Below are positions 1 to 6,481 of a DNA stretch of 12,743 bases, in pieces (the stretch's first letter is position 1; each line of letters starts with the position of its first letter). The stretch is taken from assembly GCA_049509915.1 (NCBI GenBank), contig JBEKZL010000253.1:1-12743 (forward strand). Direction: 5' to 3'. This DNA is from JBEKYD01 sp049509915. Lineage in GTDB: Bacteria; Acidobacteriota; Terriglobia; Bryobacterales; Bryobacteraceae. The notes beneath the pieces are model-generated. The model had not been told where the DNA came from. It worked only from the letters and a program-made list of their open reading frames with translations, and ran no database searches. The position numbers were made by a program, and so were the translations under genes.

Positions 1-1762
1 CGCTCGATGCACGATCCTGCTCAGTGAATCCCCGGCCGGCTTCTAAACGGATCCCGGCGGCCGCGAAGTATCCGTCGCTGACCATCCGAATGTAGGGTTC
101 AGGCGGATATTGGCCCTTCGGGTAAACATGTCCCTTTGCGCCGACCTGCCACGACCGGTCTCCGGCAAACGGCAAAACGTCGCTCACTCCCGCCGCCCGG
201 ACGCCTGGAATCGATCGCGCCCTTTGCAGCATGTCATCGAGGAAGGCGTTCTGTTGAGCGAGGTTCGAAATTCGAGTAGAATCGACCCGCAGGACCGCGG
301 TGTGCTCCGGCTCGAAGCCCAGATCGACGTCGAGCACGCGAACAAAACTCCGCACCAGGAGACCCGCGCCCACCAGCAAGACCGAGGCGAAGGCGATCTC
401 GGAAACCACCAATCCGTTGCGCAGCCAGGCACGACGCTTGCCGGCGATCAGCCCGCGGCCACCCTCTTTCAGCGCGTCCTGGATCTCTAATGCGGGAGCC
501 TGAAGCGCAGGCAACACCCCGAACAGGACGCCGGTAACGACGGCCGTGACCAGCGTGAAAGCGAGCACGTTTCCGTCGATGCGCACGCTGTTCAGCAAAG
601 GAAGATTGAAGGCGCTCAAATGCGCCACCACACTTGTGCCGGCGAAGGCGAGGCTCAGCCCGAGCGCGGCCCCGCAACAGGAAAGCGCGATGCTTTCTGT
701 AAACATCTGCCTGAGTAGCCGGAAGCGCCCCGCGCCAAGCGCGGCCCGCATCGCGAGTTCCTTTTGCCGCGCCCCCAGCCGGGCCAACTGGAGATTCGAG
801 AGGTTCGCGCATACGATCAACATCACTACACCGACCGCGCACGCCAGCACCAGCAACGCCGGCCGAACGCGGCCATTGATGCGCCGATCGAGCGGAGTCA
901 GCCGCGGAACCGTCGGGTTCCGTTCCGGCGGAGGATGCTGGATCTCCATCTGTTTTGCCAGCAGAGTGAATTCCGGCCGCGCGTTCTCTACGCTCGCGCC
1001 GGGCTTCAACCGGCCGATGATCGTCATCGTGTTGCCGCGCCGATTCGTTTCCTCCGTCAGCGGCCAGGGGATAAAGATATCCACCGGCACGGCCTGAGGA
1101 AAGTTAGCTTTTTGCCGGCATTCGTCCTCCGTGAACGACCTGCCCAACACCGGATCTACGCCCAGCAGCGAAAAAAGATTCTGCGTCACGGAGACGCCCG
1201 TCACCCGTTCCGGCTCGCCGGCGCCCGTCAGTTGCCAGTCTCCGGTGCCACCGCCGGACCACCCGGCCAGATCGGAGAAGGAACGATTGTACTCCCGAAG
1301 GTCGAGAAAGTTACTCACCTGAGTGGACCATTCCTGGTTCGCAATCCAAACCAGACGGCCCGGATCGCGAAACGGGAGGGGGCGCAGCAGGAGCGCGTTC
1401 ACCACGCTGAACACAGTCGAACTGGCCCCAATGCCGAGGCCGGCGATGAGGATCGTAAACACGGTAAATCCGGGATCGCGCCGCATCCCTCGAAACGCGT
1501 AGCGCAGATCCTGTGCCAGATCGCTCCACCAACGAACCAGCCACACGCCGCGGGATTCTTCCGATTTCTGCGTCATATTGCCGAACTTTCTCCTTGCCGC
1601 CGCGCGCGCTTCGACCTCGGACATGCCCTGCGCGGCGAAGTCCTGAGCGATTGACTCGAGGTGAAACTCCATCTCTTCCCACAACAGCCGCTGCCGCTCG
1701 CTCTCGGACCGCAAAAACCGGAAGCGGCGTCGAAAACGTCCCCAACTGGAACCTGCCCGCAT
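1..1762 (-). CDS. ABC transporter permease, ADOP (MacB/FtsX-like) family; partial, with internal deletion
   Basis: This is a membrane permease of the MacB/FtsX type found in acidobacteria next to PadR regulators without an ATPase gene; its substrate is unknown. The frame is open for 587 codons and leaves the window at base 1, so the C-terminal helices are missing. Residues 20-95 form the ADOP N-terminal region (LLWEEMEFHLES, ARRKFGN, DLRYAFRGMRRDPGFT). One helix lies at about 99-125, followed by a periplasmic MacB-type domain, then helices near 300-322, 354-382, 398-420 and 450-472 with a KELAMRAALGAGR loop. The ATG is 18 nt after the padR stop; that TAA is in the same frame, so the start cannot lie upstream. 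GGAG precedes it. Around residue 216 the text jumps from TEDECRQ to FPQAVPVDIFIPW. The usual stretch there (about 45-55 residues, with a SxGxWQRRF-like motif) is absent although the frame is kept. Family assignment is firm; substrate is not inferable. Confidence 0.9.
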   Translation of the reverse strand, partial: MRAGSSWGRFRRRFRFLRSESERQRLLWEEMEFHLESIAQDFAAQGMSEVEARAAARRKFGNMTQKSEESRGVWLVRWWSDLAQDLRYAFRGMRRDPGFTVFTILIAGLGIGASSTVFSVVNALLLRPLPFRDPGRLVWIANQEWSTQVSNFLDLREYNRSFSDLAGWSGGGTGDWQLTGAGEPERVTGVSVTQNLFSLLGVDPVLGRSFTEDECRQKANFPQAVPVDIFIPWPLTEETNRRGNTMTIIGRLKPGASVENARPEFTLLAKQMEIQHPPPERNPTVPRLTPLDRRINGRVRPALLVLACAVGVVMLIVCANLSNLQLARLGARQKELAMRAALGAGRFRLLRQMFTESIALSCCGAALGLSLAFAGTSVVAHLSAFNLPLLNSVRIDGNVLAFTLVTAVVTGVLFGVLPALQAPALEIQDALKEGGRGLIAGKRRAWLRNGLVVSEIAFASVLLVGAGLLVRSFVRVLDVDLGFEPEHTAVLRVDSTRISNLAQQNAFLDDMLQRARSIPGVRAAGVSDVLPFAGDRSWQVGAKGHVYPKGQYPPEPYIRMVSDGYFAAAGIRLEAGRGFTEQDRASS

Positions 1763-1780
1763 GCGATCTCCGTAGCCCCC

Positions 1781-2119
1781 TTACGCGAACCCCATAATCC
1801 GAGCGACCGCGCCCGTTACCCGCCGGTAGCGGGCCGACTCCGCCGCCAGTTGCTTTCGTCCATCGGGCGTCAGTTGGTAGAAGCGGGCCCGCCGGTTATT
1901 CGCCGACAGGCCCCACTCGCCGGCGATCCATCCATTCAGTTCGAGCCTCTGCAGCGCCGGATAGAGCGAGCCCTCCTCCACGCGCAGGAGATCGTCGGAT
2001 AGTTGCTGGATCAGTTGCGCGATCGCGTATCCGTGCAAATGGCCGCTCATCAATATTTTGAGCACCAGCATGTCGAGCGTGCCCGGTAACAGGTCGTCTC
2101 TGTTTTTCTCCGTTCCCAT
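1781..2119 (-). CDS. PadR-family transcriptional regulator
   Basis: This is a 112-residue winged-helix repressor of the PadR family, probably controlling itself and the permease that follows. The order LLPGTLDMLVLKIL, HGYAIAQLI, VEEGSLYPALQRLE, NNRRARFYQLT and DGRKQL is the standard PadR helix-turn-helix and wing at about residues 8-85. The ORF can be extended upstream to a GTG at 2182, but I chose the ATG at 2119: it begins right before the conserved domain, and a TATAAT hexamer lies inside the extension, only 10 nt before this ATG. There is no clear Shine-Dalgarno sequence, so the message may be nearly leaderless. The stop is 18 nt from the permease ATG, which suggests a two-gene operon. 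The ligand is unknown; PadR proteins often sense phenolics, drugs or envelope stress, and nothing here distinguishes these. Confidence 0.92.
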   Translation of the reverse strand: MGTEKNRDDLLPGTLDMLVLKILMSGHLHGYAIAQLIQQLSDDLLRVEEGSLYPALQRLELNGWIAGEWGLSANNRRARFYQLTPDGRKQLAAESARYRRVTGAVARIMGFA

Positions 2120-2129
2120 AGATGGTCTT

Positions 2130-2135
2130 ATTATA
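2130..2135 (-). promoter_or_regulatory. -10 element (TATAAT) of the padR-permease operon
   Basis: A perfect TATAAT in the context GTACTATAATAAG stands 10 nt before the padR ATG at 2119. Transcription would begin about 3-5 nt before the start codon, giving a nearly leaderless message, which agrees with the absence of a ribosome binding site. No good -35 hexamer is visible at 16-18 bp. A short palindrome, ACAGA-TAG-TCTGT, lies further upstream at 2183-2195 and could be an operator, but it is too short to be sure. Confidence 0.5.
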
Positions 2136-2260
2136 GTACGTCGAATTTGTGGATTAGTTACGAAGAATCGCAATTTTTTCACACAGATAGTCTGTTAGAG
2201 CCGACATGGGATCGGCAATCGCGAACGGCGCCGAATCGATGAAGTTGCGGAGTTCGGGTT

Positions 2261-2368
2261 TTACGGTTTCGTTTCCGTGATTCCCAGGTCGGTCAGGACC
2301 TTGGGATTGGCTTCATCCATCGAGAGCAGGTTATGGCAGGCGTTGCAATCCTGGGTGATCAGGTGACA
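2261..2368 (-). pseudogene. Out-of-frame remnant of the C-terminus of the ImcH/NapC-like cytochrome
   Basis: Just past the stop of the NapC-like gene, a different frame (one base back) reads ECHLITQDCNACHNLL, then SMDEANPKVLTDLGITETKP and a TAA at 2263-2261. From memory of the family, long NapC/NirT proteins of this type end with a WGTYPNxxGH...FPGCFRCH segment followed by I-x-QDCxxCHN. Here the last CxxCH motif (CNACH) and the tail survive, the CFRCH segment is absent, and the frame is shifted. There is no start codon or ribosome binding site, so this is read as the detached end of the upstream gene rather than a separate gene. Confidence 0.75.
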
Positions 2369-3606
2369 TTCATCTCCGGGAAGATGTTGCGATCGTAGAT
2401 GGCTAGCACGCCCTTAGCAGAGGAGGTGACTTCGCTGCGCCGGCTAGCCCAGATTTCCGGGTAATTGCGCTGGTAGAAGGCGGCGAAAGCGGCCGGAATT
2501 TTGCTCGCGGCTTCCTCGCGCGAGAGGTAGTTAACCTTCAGAACCTCGAGGCCCTCTTTCTTGGCGAAAGGCAGGCTGGGGGAAACGTCGCCGGAACCCA
2601 TGGCGCGGTCGAGACCCCGCTCGGGCAGCTCGAAGCTGTGGGAGGGGCGGTTGTGGCAATCCATGCAGTCCATTTCCCGCACGGTGAGGCCGGCGGGCTG
2701 GGCGTCCTTGGCGGCATACACCGTCTTGGCGCCCTGGTTATCGTATTCCACCCAGGGAATGTTCTGGCGGGCTTCGTCAGAGTGTCCGTAACGAATGTGG
2801 ACGCCCGGCCCGAGGTGGGTGCCATGAATGCCGATGCCGTGGTTGCCGCCGCCGATCTTCATGAGCAGCACGGTCTTGGTAAGGGAATTAGTGGCGTCGT
2901 CGGCATATTTATTGATTATCTGCAAGCGGTCTTCGCCGTATTTCTGGGGCCAGTGACAGGTTTCACAGGTTTCCCGGGCGGGGCGCAGGTTGTGGACGGG
3001 TGTCGGGATCGGCCGGGGGTAAGTGTGGAATGTCACGGCAAAGACCTGTCCCACGCCGGACAGCTTGCTGCGGACGAACCAGGACGCGCCGGGACCGATG
3101 TGGCATTTGACGCATTCGACGCGCGAATGCGGCGACTGCTGGTAGGCGGTGTATTCGGGCTGCATCACGGTGTGGCAGGTCTGGCCGCAGAAGGTGACCG
3201 AATCCATGTAATTGACGGCGCCATAGCTGAGCTGGCTGGCCACGATGATGTTGACCGCAGTGGTGAAGATGACGAAATAGGCCAGCTTGCGCAGTTCTGG
3301 GTTGCTCCAGCGGAGCGGCGGAAAGGAGGCGGGCCAGAGGTGAGCCCGCCGGTCGGCGCGGCGCCGCCGCCAGATGCCCAGCGGAATCAGCACCAGGCCG
3401 GCAAAGAACGGCGCCGGCAAAACCATGAACACCAGGATGCCGATGTAGGGGCTTTCGGTTCCGCCTCGAAGCGTGGTGGGCAGAAGGAAGAGCCAGAACA
3501 CGGTGGCCGACGTGACCAGGATCACGCCGAGCAGGCTGACCCAGTTGCTGGAAAGATGGATATAGGGGGAGAGCCACCCTCGGCCCTGACTCGGCGGTGG
3601 GGTCAT
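2359..3606 (-). CDS. ImcH-like NapC/NirT-family inner-membrane multiheme cytochrome c, C-terminally truncated
   Basis: Probable quinol-oxidising cytochrome that passes electrons from the membrane pool to periplasmic carriers. Residues 22-46, 54-79 and 108-127 are likely membrane helices, with a basic loop RRRRADRR at 80-87. The periplasmic part has heme motifs CGQTCH (140-145, a CxxxCH spacing seen in this family), CVKCH (165-169), CETCH (214-218) and CMDCH (314-318), plus family blocks SPHSRVECVKCHIGPGASW and SKLSGVGQVFAVTFHTYPRP. The layout resembles Geobacter ImcH rather than the short NapC/NrfH. The ATG overlaps the preceding stop as ATGA, so translation is coupled to the CbcL-like gene. 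The reading ends at FPEMNVT; the expected next segment with one CxxCH is missing and the last CxxCH is in another frame, so the product lacks two hemes or the assembly is wrong. Family call secure; quinol oxidation is inferred. Confidence 0.88.
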   Translation of the reverse strand: MTPPPSQGRGWLSPYIHLSSNWVSLLGVILVTSATVFWLFLLPTTLRGGTESPYIGILVFMVLPAPFFAGLVLIPLGIWRRRRADRRAHLWPASFPPLRWSNPELRKLAYFVIFTTAVNIIVASQLSYGAVNYMDSVTFCGQTCHTVMQPEYTAYQQSPHSRVECVKCHIGPGASWFVRSKLSGVGQVFAVTFHTYPRPIPTPVHNLRPARETCETCHWPQKYGEDRLQIINKYADDATNSLTKTVLLMKIGGGNHGIGIHGTHLGPGVHIRYGHSDEARQNIPWVEYDNQGAKTVYAAKDAQPAGLTVREMDCMDCHNRPSHSFELPERGLDRAMGSGDVSPSLPFAKKEGLEVLKVNYLSREEAASKIPAAFAAFYQRNYPEIWASRRSEVTSSAKGVLAIYDRNIFPEMNVT

Positions 3607-5249
3607 TTTTGCGGATTTTCCTCTCGATTGCCGTTGAGAAAGGCGGTGTTCAGCGGATAGATGTCGGGGTCGAAGATCACCGAATAAAAGTGCCAGACGA
3701 CGATGGCCAGAGTAGCCAGAATGGCTTCGTAGAAATGCACGGAAGTGGCTACGTCCAGCCAGGCTTTAGGCAAAATGCGCATGGCGATATTATTGGCCCA
3801 GAGCAGAATCCCGGTGGAAGCCATCACCACGGCGCCCCAAACCACGGCCCAATACTCGGCCTTCTCTATATAGCTGTGCGCCGAGCGGCCGGGCGGCGTC
3901 GCTCCCAGTCCTAGATTGTACGCGAAATTGGCCATGGCTTCGCGCGGGTCGTTGCGGTTCGGCCACATTTCCTTCCAGTGTTTACGCAGTTTGCGGCTGA
4001 CGACGAGCGAAACCGCGTGGGTTACGGAAATCAGGATGAACACCATGGCCGCGCAGCGATGAACAAGGCTGCGCACCGAGAGCGTGCCGGCCATGCCCAA
4101 CGAGGGGCGAGCCCACCACTGGTCCGGGTATTTGAGCGCAAAACCGCTCCAGACCAGGATGAGGAACGAAATCGCCAGGACGGCGTGCTGGATGCGCTCG
4201 AAAGGGAGCATGCGCGGGCCGGAGTGGCCGGCCGGGCTGGAGATTCGCGCCACGTTCCGGAAGCGGTTGCGGATTAGCTTGCGCAGCCAATCGCCGGCAT
4301 TGTGCAGCAGCATCAGCCCGATGGTTACTGGGATAAGGAGGAGATAGGTGCTGCGAACGAAGCGCAACGGGGCAGGCTCGGCGGCGTTTTCAGCGACGTG
4401 TACCTGGCTGATGGCAAAGCGTTCGCCGGCGCCGGGATGGCATCGCCCGCAGGTCTTGGGCAGGTTCTTGGGATTGATGGTGGATTTGGGGTCGGAAGAC
4501 GGCAGAATGTCGTGAACGCCGTGGCAACTGGCGCAATTGGCGACGGTCTGCATGCCGGCTTTGGCCGCCAACCCGTGGAAGGAGGAATCGAAGCTGATCA
4601 TGCGGTCGCTGGGCAGGCCGAAACGGCTGTTCAGGCGGACGTTGCCGTGGCAGCTTCCGCAGGTATCGCGGATGTGCGCGGCATTCACCGGAGAAGCAGC
4701 GCTGGTGTGTTTGATGATATTGTGCTCGCCATGGCAGTCGGTACACAGGGGGGCTTGGGAAACGCCCCTGGCCAGCGCCTGCCCGTGGATGCTGGCCCGG
4801 TATTGGTCGACCACGTCGCTGTGGCACATGCCGCAGGTGTCCGGCACTCCGGCGCGAAACGCTTGCGATTTCGGCGAAAGCAACTCGTGGGCACTGCCGT
4901 GGCAGAGGGCGCAATCCGGCGCGCCTTCGTTGCCGTGGGAGCGGGCCTGTCCGTGTACGCCGAGAGAGTAATCACCGGCCTGGTCGGTGTGGCAATTGCC
5001 GCATACCGGTTTGGGGATATTGGCCGGGTGGGGATACTGGTCGTGAGATTCGTGGCAGGTATCGCAGGTGAGGCCGGCGTGGGCGCTTTTGGCCAGTTTC
5101 GCGCCCTGCTCGTGGCAGTCGGTGCAACTAGCCTTGGCCGGGGCGGCCGCCCAAGCGGTGGCGCCCGCAAGAACTGCAAAAGCTACAAGAAAACCGAGGA
5201 TGGCGAAACCGAGCCCCCCGGGTACTGTCTGGAAAGCCCGGTTTCGCAT
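3603..5249 (-). CDS. Nine-heme cytochrome c fused to a membrane cytochrome b (CbcL-like)
   Basis: A 548-residue fusion expected to take electrons from quinol through a membrane diheme cytochrome b and hand them to a periplasmic heme wire, or the reverse. A signal peptide covers about residues 1-34 (cleavage near TAWA-AAP). Nine CxxCH motifs follow, with first cysteines near residues 42, 62, 83, 113, 139, 169, 197, 239 and 267, and many extra His residues for bis-His ligation. A helix lies at about 300-318, then a four-helix HydC/FdnI-like cytochrome b (351-525) with candidate b-heme ligands in ERIQHAVL, SLVHRCAA, THAVSL, VHFYEA and VVWHFYS. Nine hemes plus this cytochrome b is the architecture reported for Geobacter CbcL. 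The ORF extends to 5321, but the ATG at 5249 begins the signal peptide and sits 4 nt after the upstream stop. The stop overlaps the next gene's ATG. Direction of electron flow is inferred. Confidence 0.88.
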   Translation of the reverse strand: MRNRAFQTVPGGLGFAILGFLVAFAVLAGATAWAAAPAKASCTDCHEQGAKLAKSAHAGLTCDTCHESHDQYPHPANIPKPVCGNCHTDQAGDYSLGVHGQARSHGNEGAPDCALCHGSAHELLSPKSQAFRAGVPDTCGMCHSDVVDQYRASIHGQALARGVSQAPLCTDCHGEHNIIKHTSAASPVNAAHIRDTCGSCHGNVRLNSRFGLPSDRMISFDSSFHGLAAKAGMQTVANCASCHGVHDILPSSDPKSTINPKNLPKTCGRCHPGAGERFAISQVHVAENAAEPAPLRFVRSTYLLLIPVTIGLMLLHNAGDWLRKLIRNRFRNVARISSPAGHSGPRMLPFERIQHAVLAISFLILVWSGFALKYPDQWWARPSLGMAGTLSVRSLVHRCAAMVFILISVTHAVSLVVSRKLRKHWKEMWPNRNDPREAMANFAYNLGLGATPPGRSAHSYIEKAEYWAVVWGAVVMASTGILLWANNIAMRILPKAWLDVATSVHFYEAILATLAIVVWHFYSVIFDPDIYPLNTAFLNGNREENPQK

Positions 5250-5253
5250 AGCC

Positions 5254-5526
5254 CTAAATCCCCGTTGTGGAGCTCGACACCCAAAACCGATAAAAGTAAA
5301 TCGCGACCAGCACGAACCCATACGCCACCGCGACTATGGTCAGAGTTTTGCCCCATTTGTCCACCTGGTCCAGCTTTTGCGCTACCGTGGTCTGCTGCGC
5401 CACAGCACCGCTCGAGGCGCCCAAGTGCAAGACGTCATCTTCCTGACTGGCAATGTGGCGGCGGTATACAATCAGGCCCGCCACACCCAACGCCATGAGG
5501 ATCCAAATTGCGAAGAAAAAGTTCAT
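5254..5526 (-). CDS. Small two-helix membrane protein of unknown function, cytochrome operon
   Basis: I do not recognise this 90-residue protein. It has two hydrophobic segments, residues 3-21 (FFFAIWILMALGVAGLIVY) and 61-82 (TLTIVAVAYGFVLVAIYFY), joined by a polar, Gln/Val/Asp-rich stretch at 23-59 that could form a short amphipathic helix. There are no cysteines and no CxxCH. The ATG has a strong ribosome binding site, GGAGG, 9 nt upstream. Its stop is 4 nt from the ATG of the nine-heme cytochrome gene, so both are surely co-translated. Its size and position suggest a small subunit or assembly partner of the cytochrome b/c protein, like the small helical subunits of other respiratory complexes. 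That role is inferred from position only. Confidence 0.75.
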   Translation of the reverse strand: MNFFFAIWILMALGVAGLIVYRRHIASQEDDVLHLGASSGAVAQQTTVAQKLDQVDKWGKTLTIVAVAYGFVLVAIYFYRFWVSSSTTGI

Positions 5527-5556
5527 TAACGGCCTCCATTTCAGACAATCAACTCT

Positions 5557-5622
5557 TTTATACTACATTCCGCGCCGACCATCCGCGCTTCGGGCACTTT
5601 GTGAGATGCACGCCGAATTCCA
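5557..5622 (-). promoter_or_regulatory. Weak promoter candidates before the small membrane protein gene
   Basis: The 114-nt gap between the receiver-like gene and the small membrane protein gene holds two weak signals on the minus strand. One is a TATAAA hexamer (5557-5562) without a recognisable -35. The other is TGGAATTCGGCGTGCA (5607-5622), which has the GG and GC of a sigma-54 site at the correct 10-bp spacing but poor flanking matches. Either could give the cytochrome b/c genes their own transcript; neither is convincing, and readthrough from the upstream sigma-54 promoter is equally possible. Confidence 0.2.
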
Positions 5623-5640
5623 CGATGACGACCCCGTTAA

Positions 5641-6078
5641 TTATTGTGTTTTGCAACGCTTACGGCTGGGCCGGTGGCTAATTGGGGTTATTGACGCAGG
5701 AACTGGCGCGGGATTGGGGGAAATTGCGTGTGCCGCGTAGGGGGAGTGGGCAACCGGCATCCGTAATGCTGCCGCCATGATCGCGAGCAAGACGGTATCC
5801 ATGGAATCGTCCCAACCGACCACCGAAACGATGCCCGCATCCCACGCTCTCGCCATGCGTTCGGAATTCTTGTGAGTGATCAATACGATGCATTCGGGGT
5901 GAGACAGAGGGAGGGGCAGACTAGCCAATGCCGTATCGTCCAGCACCAGCACTGACGGTTGCCCCGAATCGGAACTCGCGGCCGAGTCGATATGCCAGGC
6001 GCAAGTGTGGTTCAGGGCGTCTCGCAGCGCCGCAGCGTAAGCGGAATCGGAGAGCGTAAGCCTGACCGTCTGGAGCAT
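5641..6078 (-). CDS. Degenerate receiver-like (CheY-fold) protein with proline-rich tail
   Basis: A protein of about 145 residues whose N-terminal 105 or so look like a response-regulator receiver fold: MLQTVRLTLSD (beta 1), PSVLVLDD (beta 3), ECIVLITHKN (beta 4) and AGIVSVVGWDDS (beta 5). The usual acidic pair after beta 1 and the invariant lysine after beta 5 are not seen, so classic phosphorylation is doubtful and it may be a pseudo-receiver. The tail (PNPAPVPASITPISHRPSRKR) is proline-rich and probably disordered. No output domain is present. I chose the ATG at 6078 because the fold starts there and GGAGG lies upstream, at a longish 14 nt; a GTG at 6099 is the alternative. It lies between two cytochrome genes, 11-32 nt after the first, so a regulatory or adaptor role in this operon is inferred. 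The receiver call is from pattern only. Confidence 0.65.
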   Translation of the reverse strand: MLQTVRLTLSDSAYAAALRDALNHTCAWHIDSAASSDSGQPSVLVLDDTALASLPLPLSHPECIVLITHKNSERMARAWDAGIVSVVGWDDSMDTVLLAIMAAALRMPVAHSPYAAHAISPNPAPVPASITPISHRPSRKRCKTQ

Positions 6079-6110
6079 ATGCGGCTGGGAAGCCTCCACC
6101 CGAAAGACCC

Positions 6111-6329
6111 CTACTTCTTATCCTGGTATCCGTCCAAGGTCTTGTGCACGGAGTAATACTTTCCGGCATCGGTCAGAGCTTTCGGATTCGCCTTGGCATC
6201 GACATGGCAGTAGGTGCAGGCTTTCTTGGTGCTCTTGGTATACTCCGGCTTCCCATAGGACGCAATGGAGCAAATCAAGAACCCGGCCGCCAGGATGGCG
6301 GCGGGAAGAGTGAGTTTGAGGTGCGGCAT
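6111..6329 (-). CDS. Secreted or membrane-anchored monoheme cytochrome c, 72 residues
   Basis: A very small periplasmic electron carrier. Residues 1-25 are a signal sequence or uncleaved anchor (KLTLPAAILAAGFLICSIAS), followed by GKPEYTKSTKKACTYCHVD with a single heme site, CTYCH, at about residues 38-42. The short tail AKANPKALTDAGKYYSVHKTLDGY has no methionine after the heme site, so the distal ligand is probably a histidine (H62) or absent. Similar short KPEYxKxxKxxCxxCH proteins occur in Geobacter and acidobacteria. The start is fixed by GGAGG 6 nt before the ATG, and a sigma-54 promoter predicts a transcript start about 10 nt upstream. It is the first gene of the cytochrome cluster and could shuttle electrons from the inner-membrane cytochromes; this partner relation is inferred. 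Confidence 0.85.
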   Translation of the reverse strand: MPHLKLTLPAAILAAGFLICSIASYGKPEYTKSTKKACTYCHVDAKANPKALTDAGKYYSVHKTLDGYQDKK

Positions 6330-6349
6330 CTAGCCTCCACCGGGAAAAG

Positions 6350-6365
6350 AGCAATTGCATCGCCA
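6350..6365 (-). promoter_or_regulatory. Sigma-54 (-24/-12) promoter of the cytochrome operon
   Basis: The minus strand reads TGGCGATGCAATTGCT. Against the sigma-54 consensus TGGCACG-N4-TTGCW it matches all of TGGC and TTGCT, with the GG and GC exactly 10 bp apart; only the less conserved ACG differs. The predicted start is about 6339, which leaves a 10-nt leader that still contains the GGAGG of the monoheme cytochrome gene. The gene divergent from it is a sigma-54 activator, which strengthens the call. Confidence 0.75.
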
Positions 6366-6446
6366 CCAAGGTAAGCGGTTCAATTTCAGACCTTTTTGCC
6401 TGTTTGGTGGCCTCGGAGCGGGGCAATTCCCGCCCTAGCGCTTCAA

Positions 6447-6468
6447 GATTGCGTTATTTCGCTCAATC
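6447..6468. promoter_or_regulatory. Candidate activator-binding dyad in the divergent region
   Basis: GATTGCG-N8-CTCAATC is an imperfect dyad (six of seven arm bases pair) centred about 118 bp upstream of the predicted sigma-54 transcript start, a usual distance for an enhancer site. It also lies just before the -10 of the activator gene, so binding there could repress that gene. A second small dyad, GCGGG-N6-CCCGC, is at 6418-6433. Short dyads are common by chance, so both are candidates only. Confidence 0.25.
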
Positions 6469-6472
6469 GGAC

Positions 6473-6481
6473 TGTTATAAT
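6473..6481 (+). promoter_or_regulatory. Extended -10 promoter (TGtTATAAT) of the sigma-54 activator gene
   Basis: TG-T-TATAAT is a perfect extended -10 element, which explains the lack of a good -35. It ends 18 bp before the ATG at 6500, predicting a leader of about 10 nt. It lies inside the longer ORF that could start at 6404, and so argues for the downstream start. Confidence 0.5.

Noticed and set aside
2340..2375. Programmed frameshift or selenocysteine readthrough at the end of the ImcH-like gene
   Set aside because: No slippery heptamer is present, readthrough in the same frame gives no heme motif, and a frameshift alone would not restore the missing CFRCH segment.
2638..3660. 340-codon plus-strand open frame opposite the ImcH-like gene
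   Set aside because: Shadow of an unmistakable multiheme gene; no start signals.
4302..5498. 398-codon plus-strand open frame opposite the nine-heme cytochrome
   Set aside because: It mirrors the high-G+C codons of a clear gene on the other strand; its low-complexity Gly/Ala/Val text has no family pattern.
6362..6411. Inverted repeat GCCACCAA...TTGGTGGC overlapping the -24 element
   Set aside because: An 8-bp arm pair with a 34-nt gap is expected several times by chance in the window, and the arms do not extend.
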